Positions 23,943 through 28,607 of a DNA stretch of 28,607 nucleotides are shown in pieces; position 1 is the stretch's first letter, and each line of letters opens with the position of its first letter. The notes beneath the pieces are model-generated. The model searched no databases. It had not been told where the DNA came from and saw only the letters and a program-made list of their open reading frames with translations. The DNA is taken from NCBI GenBank assembly GCA_023387335.1, contig JAEWIF010000016.1, positions 1 through 28,607 on the forward strand, written 5' to 3'. This DNA comes from Pseudomonadota bacterium (GTDB lineage: Bacteria > Pseudomonadota > Gammaproteobacteria > Burkholderiales > Burkholderiaceae_C). Made by a program: the position numbers and the translations under genes.

Positions 23943-24653
23943 ATGAAGATTCTCCTGGTCCTCACTTCGCACGGCCAACTTGGCGACACCGGCAAGCCCA
24001 CGGGCTTCTGGCTCGAGGAACTGGCAGCGCCGTACTACGTGTTCAAGGACGCCGGCGCTGAGCTGGTGCTCGCGTCGCCCCAGGGCGGGCAGCCGCCGCT
24101 CGATCCCAAGAGTGACCAGCCCGATGCGCAGACCGAAGCTACCCGCCGCTTCCGCGCCGACCGGGACGCGATGCAGGCCCTGGCCAGTACCACGCCCTTG
24201 GCCTCGGTGAAAGCCGGCGACTTCGACGCGGTCTTTTATCCAGGCGGCCACGGGCCGCTGTGGGACCTGGCCGAGAGTCAGGACTCCCGCGCCCTGATCG
24301 AGTCCACTCTGGGCGCCGGCAAGCCCGTCGCCGCCGTGTGCCATGCGCCTGGCGTGCTGCGCCACGTGCAGGCGCCGGACGGCACGCCGCTGGTGAAGGG
24401 CAAACGCGTGACCGGCTTTGCCAACAGCGAGGAAGCGGCCGTGGGCCTAACCAAAGTCGTGCCATTTCTGGTTGAGGACATGCTCAAGGCCGCGGGAGGC
24501 CAGTACAGCAAGGGCGCTGACTGGCAGTCGCACGTCGTCACCGATGGCCTACTCGTCACCGGCCAGAATCCCGCCTCGTCGGCCGACGGCGCCAAGGCCC
24601 TGCTGCAGGCGCTCCAAGTGAGCACGGCGGCGCCAGGCACCGCGGGGGACTGA
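23943..24653 (+). CDS. DJ-1/PfpI-family protein, Hsp31-like (236 aa)
   Basis: Member of the DJ-1/PfpI superfamily (class I glutamine amidotransferase-like fold), often called Hsp31-like chaperone, glyoxalase III or deglycase; these roles are debated. The nucleophile is C133 in AVCHAPG with H134 beside it, and the conserved acidic partner is E25 in FWLEEL. N-terminal TGFWLEELAAPYYVF and ASPQGGQPPLDPKS are typical of this subgroup, and length fits. The ATG at 23943 has a TAAGGG site; a longer frame upstream has no homology. Divergent from the ECF41 sigma factor, so possibly another stress-response gene of the locus. Cytoplasmic. Confidence 0.92.
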   Translation: MKILLVLTSHGQLGDTGKPTGFWLEELAAPYYVFKDAGAELVLASPQGGQPPLDPKSDQPDAQTEATRRFRADRDAMQALASTTPLASVKAGDFDAVFYPGGHGPLWDLAESQDSRALIESTLGAGKPVAAVCHAPGVLRHVQAPDGTPLVKGKRVTGFANSEEAAVGLTKVVPFLVEDMLKAAGGQYSKGADWQSHVVTDGLLVTGQNPASSADGAKALLQALQVSTAAPGTAGD

Positions 24654-25026
24654 GTCTCCGCGCCCCGTTTCCCGTATCCAGAACTCCTTCCCGCGGCGTC
24701 TTGTGACTTCAGGGCGCCCAGACGGCACCGGGCGACAGGCCGGCATCGATTCCCGGTCGCCCGTTTTCGGCCAGCATCTGCGATGGCCGGAATCGGCCAG
24801 AAGCGGACACCGCCCTCATCACCGGGCCGGACGTGAGCAGAACTCCAACCTTTACCGGGCGTTTCTCGATCAATGGATGAGGATGACGACCTCATCGCAG
24901 GCTTAGTTTCTTGTCGCTGCCGGTTCAGAACCGGCCATGAGTTCCACCGCGTGCCATTGACTCTGCGCCGGCGGGCGCCTCGCTCAGCCACTCGCATGGG
25001 GCGCGGAAAGTGCCCGAGCCAGCGCC
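24654..25026. other. Intergenic stretch between the DJ-1-like and cupredoxin-like genes
   Basis: About 370 bases between convergent genes. I see no gene. It holds a possible terminator (24729-24767) and a copy of a short repeat, CGGCCAGAAGCGGACA (24794-24809), with a 15-of-16 match at 27814-27829. Confidence 0.6.
24729..24767 (+). terminator. Possible terminator after the DJ-1-like gene
   Basis: CGGGCGAC (24729-24736) pairs perfectly with GTCGCCCG (24756-24763), followed directly by TTTT. The 19-base loop is longer than ideal, so this is a moderate call. Confidence 0.45.
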
Positions 25027-25422
25027 CTACGGCTTGCCGTGTGGATGCCCGACGTGCAGGATGCCGCGCTTGCGCGGATTGACCTCGTTGTCCGGCGCGC
25101 CGGCTCGCTTGCAGAAGAGCCCGTGCTTGTTGCCGCGCCCTCGCGCCGTGAATTCCATCTTCTTGGCGGCCTTGTCGACGCGCAGCGAGGCAATGCGCTC
25201 CGCCTGGAACTCTTCCTCGGGGTCTTCACCGCGCACCGAGAACTCCACGGGCACGTCGGGTTCAACCACGATCTCGCGCGGGTCGATGTAGTCGGGCCCG
25301 CATTCGATGTTGACGATCTGCACGCCGCGCGCGTCGGGCACGGCGTACCAGGCTTCGGTGCTGATCTCCTGCGCGTGCGCGCAACCCAGGCCCGCCAGCA
25401 GGACGAGGGAGAGGCGTTTCAT
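25027..25422 (-). CDS. Small secreted cupredoxin-like protein (131 aa)
   Basis: Signal peptide 1-17 (cleavage near AHA/QEI), then a beta-rich domain resembling a cupredoxin-type fold: IVNIECGPDYIDPREIVVEP followed by VPVEFSVRG. Clear type-1 copper ligands cannot be named; a C-terminal Cys (GLFCKR) and several His are present. The ATG at 25422 overlaps the stop of the large upstream gene by four bases (ATGA), so the two are translationally coupled and probably act together outside the cytoplasm. The family call is tentative; a plain secreted protein of unknown function is the alternative. Confidence 0.65.
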   Translation of the reverse strand: MKRLSLVLLAGLGCAHAQEISTEAWYAVPDARGVQIVNIECGPDYIDPREIVVEPDVPVEFSVRGEDPEEEFQAERIASLRVDKAAKKMEFTARGRGNKHGLFCKRAGAPDNEVNPRKRGILHVGHPHGKP

Positions 25423-27596
25423 GGGCACGTGAAGGGCTCCCAGTAGTAGGTGCTGATGGTCGGGTTGTAGCCCGGGTTCGCGAATTTGGCGCGGTACAAG
25501 CGCGACTGGTACGTGACGATGCTGCCGGCGGCGTACTGGCGGCCCTGCACCCACAGCGGATAGCTGCACGCCGCCGGTGCGGGGGCGGGAGCGGGGGCTG
25601 GTGCGGGTGCGGGTGCGGGTGCCGGCGCGGGTGCCGTCGTGCACGTGTACCGCTCCCAGTAGTAGGTGCTGATGGTCGGGTTGTAGCCGGGGTTGGCGAA
25701 CTTGGCCCGGTAGAACGCCCCCTGGTAGGTGACGATCGCACCCGCCGCGTACTGCTGGCCCTGCACCCATGCGGGGAACGAGCAGGCCGGCGCGGGCGCG
25801 GGCGCAGGTGCCGGTGCCGGTGCAGGTGCAGGTGCAGGTGCAGGTGCAGGTGCAGGTGCAGGTGCAGGTGCCGCAGCGCCGGCCGCGGCCGACACCACCG
25901 CGGACCGCGCGCTTTCCGACGTGCCGTTCGTCGCCGCCACCTGGTAGTAGTACGTGCCGGCCGCCAGCGCCGTGTCGGCGAAGGATGTGGCCGAGATGCC
26001 CGTGCGGTACGGCGTGGTGCCGAGGCTCGTGGCCGAGGTGCCCCGGTACACGTTGTACGCGGTAGCGCCCGTGACCGAGGTCCACGCCAGGTCCACCCGT
26101 TGCGTGCCGCCCGTAGCCTGCAAGCCGAAAGGCACCGGGATCGAGGCGCTGGCGAACCGTGCGAGCACGTTGCGCGTGGTCTGCTTGACTGCCGCGTTCT
26201 CCAGGTTGCGGAAGCCGTAGTTGTCCAGTCCCCAGTTCCATTGCATGGAGCCGGTCGAAAATACGATGGCGCCGCCGGGCGTCGTGTACGTCACCACGTG
26301 CGAACTGCCCCACGGATCGGGAGACTGGGTCAGGTTGCGCAGCCCGCCCGGCGCATACCCGTTGTTCGTCATGGTGTCGGTCTCGTAGCCGAGCAGTCCG
26401 GAAAAGCGCGAGCCCGCCACCACGCCCGTGTTGGCGAAAGCCCAGTTGGCCGGGTCCGACACCACGATGTCGCCGTTGAACGGATCGCCGTGGTACTGCA
26501 CGCCAACCAGCGCGTTCTCCGGCCGCGCCACCGGGTCGTCCACGCCGAAAATCGCCTTGAGGTCGCGGAAGCGGATGGTGATGAACTTGTTGTTCGACGC
26601 GTCGGCGTCGGTGGCCATCGGGTCCTGCGACTGTGCGGCCTCCTTGTAGGCGACGATGGTGCGGTCGGGCTCGCCCGCGGAACTCGGTTCCAGACGAATC
26701 TGCCAGTAGGTCTGGTTGGCCGAGAAGAAGCCCAGGTGCACCCCGCTCGCCTGCGCCTGCTGCACCCCCGAACGCATCTGGTAGGTCCAGTACTCGTCGT
26801 GCCCGGCCACCAGGAAGGCCTTGTGCTTCTGGAGGCGGGCCGCGTTGACGTGGACGTCGATGTTGGTGATGTAGCTGACGTCGTAACCCTCGCGCTCCAG
26901 GAAGCGCAGGAAGTAGATCTCCCAGTTGAGGAACTTGCCGGTGCCCGCGTCCGCCCAGCCCTGCCGCTTGTAGGGCCGGTTGAACGACACCTTCCGCGCC
27001 GGCGCGCCGCCGCTGTTGTAGGTGTACAGCGACTTGCCGCCCCAGGCGTTGTAGGCCTGATGGGTGGTCACGGCGGACTGGAAGGTGAACGGTGCGGTGG
27101 ACGTGTCGTCGCGCACCACGAACATGATGTAACTCTGCGAGCCGCTGCTCGGCGTGAGCTTGGCCAGGTACACGCCGGTGGCCCAGTCGGTCTTGTCGGC
27201 GCTGGCGGGGATGGTGATCCGGTACGACTCGGCCCAGCGCGCATCGATCAGGCCCGTCTGCGGGTCGGGCGCGGGAGTTGGTTGCTTCGTGCCGGTCAGC
27301 GTCACCTGGTGCACGCGGCGCGCGCCGGCGCCGCCATACCACCCCATGCGGTAGATCGTCATGGTGTAGCTCGGCGCAGCGCTGCTGACGAAGAACCGGA
27401 TGGTCTCGCCCCGGTTCACGCTCGTATGCGACGCATAGCCCTCGACCGTGGGCGAGTCGGCCAGCGCCGTGATCGGCCAGTCCGAATGCCCGGGTTTGGC
27501 GTTCTCCGCCTGGATCACGTTCTGCTGGGCCCACGCGCTCGATGCCAGCAGCAGCGTCGCGGCCCCGAACCTGACATGTGCGATTCGTACGGACAT
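25419..27596 (-). CDS. Secreted N,N-dimethylformamidase-like protein with FnIII and two chitin-binding-type modules (725 aa)
   Basis: Multi-domain exported protein. Signal peptide 1-23 (AWA/QQN); an N,N-dimethylformamidase beta-subunit-like domain at about 40-480 with family stretches YRMGWYGGAGAR, AYNAWGGKSLY, SYITNIDVH and the acidic-His cluster H266-D267-E268 in AGHDEYW; a fibronectin type III domain at about 486-570; an Ala-Pro linker at 576-604; a CBM5/12-type module at 605-652; a second Ala-Pro linker at 655-676; and a second, nearly identical module at 677-724. The true amidase needs a partner subunit absent here, so the substrate is open; the binding modules point to chitin or another polysaccharide surface. 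The ATG at 27596 gives a proper signal peptide and is preceded by a GA-rich site; the longer frame upstream is not used. Confidence 0.88.
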   Translation of the reverse strand: MSVRIAHVRFGAATLLLASSAWAQQNVIQAENAKPGHSDWPITALADSPTVEGYASHTSVNRGETIRFFVSSAAPSYTMTIYRMGWYGGAGARRVHQVTLTGTKQPTPAPDPQTGLIDARWAESYRITIPASADKTDWATGVYLAKLTPSSGSQSYIMFVVRDDTSTAPFTFQSAVTTHQAYNAWGGKSLYTYNSGGAPARKVSFNRPYKRQGWADAGTGKFLNWEIYFLRFLEREGYDVSYITNIDVHVNAARLQKHKAFLVAGHDEYWTYQMRSGVQQAQASGVHLGFFSANQTYWQIRLEPSSAGEPDRTIVAYKEAAQSQDPMATDADASNNKFITIRFRDLKAIFGVDDPVARPENALVGVQYHGDPFNGDIVVSDPANWAFANTGVVAGSRFSGLLGYETDTMTNNGYAPGGLRNLTQSPDPWGSSHVVTYTTPGGAIVFSTGSMQWNWGLDNYGFRNLENAAVKQTTRNVLARFASASIPVPFGLQATGGTQRVDLAWTSVTGATAYNVYRGTSATSLGTTPYRTGISATSFADTALAAGTYYYQVAATNGTSESARSAVVSAAAGAAAPAPAPAPAPAPAPAPAPAPAPAPAPAPACSFPAWVQGQQYAAGAIVTYQGAFYRAKFANPGYNPTISTYYWERYTCTTAPAPAPAPAPAPAPAPAPAPAACSYPLWVQGRQYAAGSIVTYQSRLYRAKFANPGYNPTISTYYWEPFTCP
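25425..25568 (-). repeat. Tandem CBM module, C-terminal copy
   Basis: This 144-base block encodes the second chitin-binding-type module. It aligns without gaps to 25641-25784; most differences are near the module start and at wobble positions, and the stretch encoding YRAKFANPGYNPTIS is the same in both. Confidence 0.9.
25641..25784 (-). repeat. Tandem CBM module, inner copy
   Basis: First of two near-identical 144-base blocks, each starting and ending with Cys (a likely disulfide) and bearing aromatic residues (W610, Y616, Y624, Y647, W648) suitable for stacking on sugar rings. High DNA identity to the outer copy indicates recent duplication. Confidence 0.9.
25819..25866 (-). repeat. Hexanucleotide tandem repeat (GGTGCA)x8 in the Ala-Pro linker
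   Basis: Eight perfect copies of the plus-strand unit GGTGCA, flanked by degenerate copies. On the coding strand each unit adds one Ala-Pro pair, so copy-number slippage changes linker length without changing the frame. Confidence 0.95.
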
Positions 27597-27912
27597 CGCC
27601 TGCCCCCCTCGAAGGAGGATTGAAGGTCGCGCGGACTCTGCCATGCCCGTCGCAAGGTGCAACACGGGCTTGCAGGTGCAACCACAAGGCCGCGGCACCG
27701 CAGCGCAGGGGCTTTGGGTGTCGCGACTGGGGTCGATGCCGTGGCGGGGCTGCGGCGCCACCGGGTGGCGAGCGCCTGCCGCTGCCACGCCCGATTCGGA
27801 GAGGGTCTGCTTCCGGCCAGAAGCTGACATGCCACTATCGACTTGCGTTTCCTAGGAGTTGCGCCCGCTGCTCGGCGGCGTGCTGCAGCAGGGCGTGCAG
27901 TTGCGACCCAAG
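27597..27912. other. Intergenic stretch upstream of the dimethylformamidase-like gene
   Basis: About 316 bases with no gene I can support. It includes a small hairpin repeat GCTTC-N6-GAAGC at 27809-27824, part of a short repeat also seen near 24794. The promoter of the secreted protein should lie here, but I see no clear -35/-10 pair. Confidence 0.5.
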
Positions 27913-28152
27913 TCACTGGTGTGCCCAAGGACGGCGGATCGCCACGCGGCGCCGTGTGCGCTGAGCTGAACCATTTCCTTCGGCCCACAACGAGTCGAAT
28001 TCCGACGGTCCCAGGCCCAGGTCGCGCAGTGTCGCACTGTCGAGCGCGTGAAATTCACGGCTTGCCACGGCCCGGCCTCGTGCGTCCCTCAACCACGCAC
28101 CCGCCCAGTCCAGAAGCTGGCGCACCGTCGCCAGCAAGAGAAGACTCGTCAT
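27913..28152 (-). CDS. DUF1127 small protein (79 aa)
   Basis: Small Arg-rich protein with the DUF1127 (YjiS-like) signature at about 30-57: ASREFHALDSATLRDLGLGP followed by SEFDSLWAE. Preceded by a hydrophobic-amphipathic N-terminal helix (MTSLLLLATVRQLLDW). Family members in alphaproteobacteria influence phosphate, carbon and nitrogen metabolism and small-RNA turnover; no role is known for this one. The ATG at 28152 has a clean AAGGAG site, so the shorter start is chosen over an in-frame one at 28296. Confidence 0.85.
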   Translation of the reverse strand: MTSLLLLATVRQLLDWAGAWLRDARGRAVASREFHALDSATLRDLGLGPSEFDSLWAEGNGSAQRTRRRVAIRRPWAHQ

Positions 28153-28480
28153 GACGCACTCCTTGCATTCGGCCTGAATGGCCGTCCGGGAAGAATGGAT
28201 CGCGTCGGTAACCACGAGGGAGCAGGCGCAGCACGGCGAGTAGCGTTTTTGTATCCGCGCCTGAAACATCGGCGGACTTGACCTACGGTCGCTCATTCAC
28301 GGGAGCCGGCGAGACGCAGGCAGCCACGCGCCGAGGGAATGAACCGGCCAGCTGAAGCGCGACGCGTTTCCACCGGCGGCTTTGGGATCGGCGGGAACGG
28401 GCCTATATGTCAGGACGTGCCGCGGCCCGCAACGGGAGACGGGCATCCATGCGGGATTTCCCGTCTGATTTCCTGGAGCG
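28153..28480. other. Intergenic stretch before the terminal repeat
   Basis: No gene seen. It contains an inverted repeat AGACGGG (28437-28443) with CCCGTCT (28460-28466), loop 16 bases. If the ends are joined, this lies between the end of the J-domain-like gene and the start of the DUF1127 gene, both on the minus strand, so it would hold the first gene's terminator and the second gene's promoter. Confidence 0.5.
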
Positions 28481-28607
28481 CTGCAACGCAGATGCTTGGG
28501 GCCCGCAAATGTCCTCGGAGAAGGCAGACATCAACGCCTGCGTTGCGCCTGCAGCCAGCCTTTCACGGCATCCCCGTCCAGCAACGTCTGGACTTGGCGA
28601 CGCAGCA
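28481..28607. repeat. Terminal direct repeat, right copy
   Basis: Exact copy of bases 1-127. The part from 28531 on encodes the C-terminal codons of the J-domain-like protein on the minus strand. It should be counted once if the contig is a circle. Confidence 0.97.

Noticed and set aside
25431..25866. CRISPR-like array in the repeated region
   Set aside because: The repeats are coding: two protein modules and an Ala-Pro linker. There are no regular unique spacers and no cas genes.
25729..25947. Gly-Ala repeat protein on the plus strand
   Set aside because: It is only the antisense reading of the Ala-Pro linker repeat of the secreted protein.

Overview
The window looks like GC-rich betaproteobacterial DNA, most likely order Burkholderiales, family Comamonadaceae or a relative (Variovorax/Ramlibacter-like). 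The reasons are five Bug/TctC-type periplasmic receptors, many alpha-hydroxy-acid and lactone catabolic enzymes, DUF1127, paired IclR regulators and the GC-rich codon use. This is inference from gene families; no rRNA, tRNA or other phylogenetic marker is present. The first 127 bases recur exactly as the last 127 (28481-28607). That is what an assembler leaves when a contig closes on itself, so the unit may be a 28,480-bp circle. However, no replication, partition, mobilisation or integration gene is visible, so a chromosomal assembly loop is at least as likely as a real circular element.

Layout. 51-1055 (-): J-domain-like protein. 1229-1972 (+): TauE/SafE permease. 2149-6426 (+): D-2-hydroxyacid dehydrogenase, an enolase-superfamily (mandelate racemase/muconate lactonising type) enzyme, a Bug receptor and a second enolase-superfamily enzyme, ending at a strong terminator. 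6684-8441 (-): orphan sensor histidine kinase. 8939-10428 (-): stress cluster (Hsp20 behind a probable sigma-32 promoter, SPW-repeat membrane protein, small conserved-looking protein, truncated Hsp20-like gene). 10629-21085: two divergent IclR-controlled units. IclR-1 (-) faces Bug plus an FMN alpha-hydroxy-acid oxidase (+). IclR-2 (+) faces a seven-gene minus-strand unit: Bug, RraA-type aldolase, D-2-hydroxyacid dehydrogenase, Bug, Bug, TIM-barrel amidohydrolase, SMP-30 lactonase. 21103-22090: scar made of broken gene pieces (DapA-like tail, CitE-like body, LysR tail). 22122-23656 (-): ECF41 sigma factor with its carboxymuconolactone-decarboxylase-like partner, which carries a textbook ECF41 promoter. 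23943-24653 (+): DJ-1/PfpI protein. 25027-27596 (-): secreted N,N-dimethylformamidase-like protein with an Ala-Pro linker and two chitin-binding-type modules, translationally coupled to a small secreted cupredoxin-like protein. 27913-28152 (-): DUF1127.

How the genes may work together. Bug receptors capture small carboxylates in the periplasm. The SMP-30 and amidohydrolase members are suited to opening lactones. Enolase-superfamily members dehydrate sugar acids, the FMN oxidase and D-2-hydroxyacid dehydrogenases interconvert 2-hydroxy and 2-oxo acids, and RraA-family proteins cleave 4-hydroxy-2-oxo acids. Together they suggest breakdown of a hydroxylated or lactonised organic acid, substrate unknown. 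The two IclR promoters share one architecture: a TACAAT box, then a GTTTC-N7-GAAnC-type repeat just downstream. This suggests the two units form one regulon. No TctA/TctB membrane subunits are encoded here.
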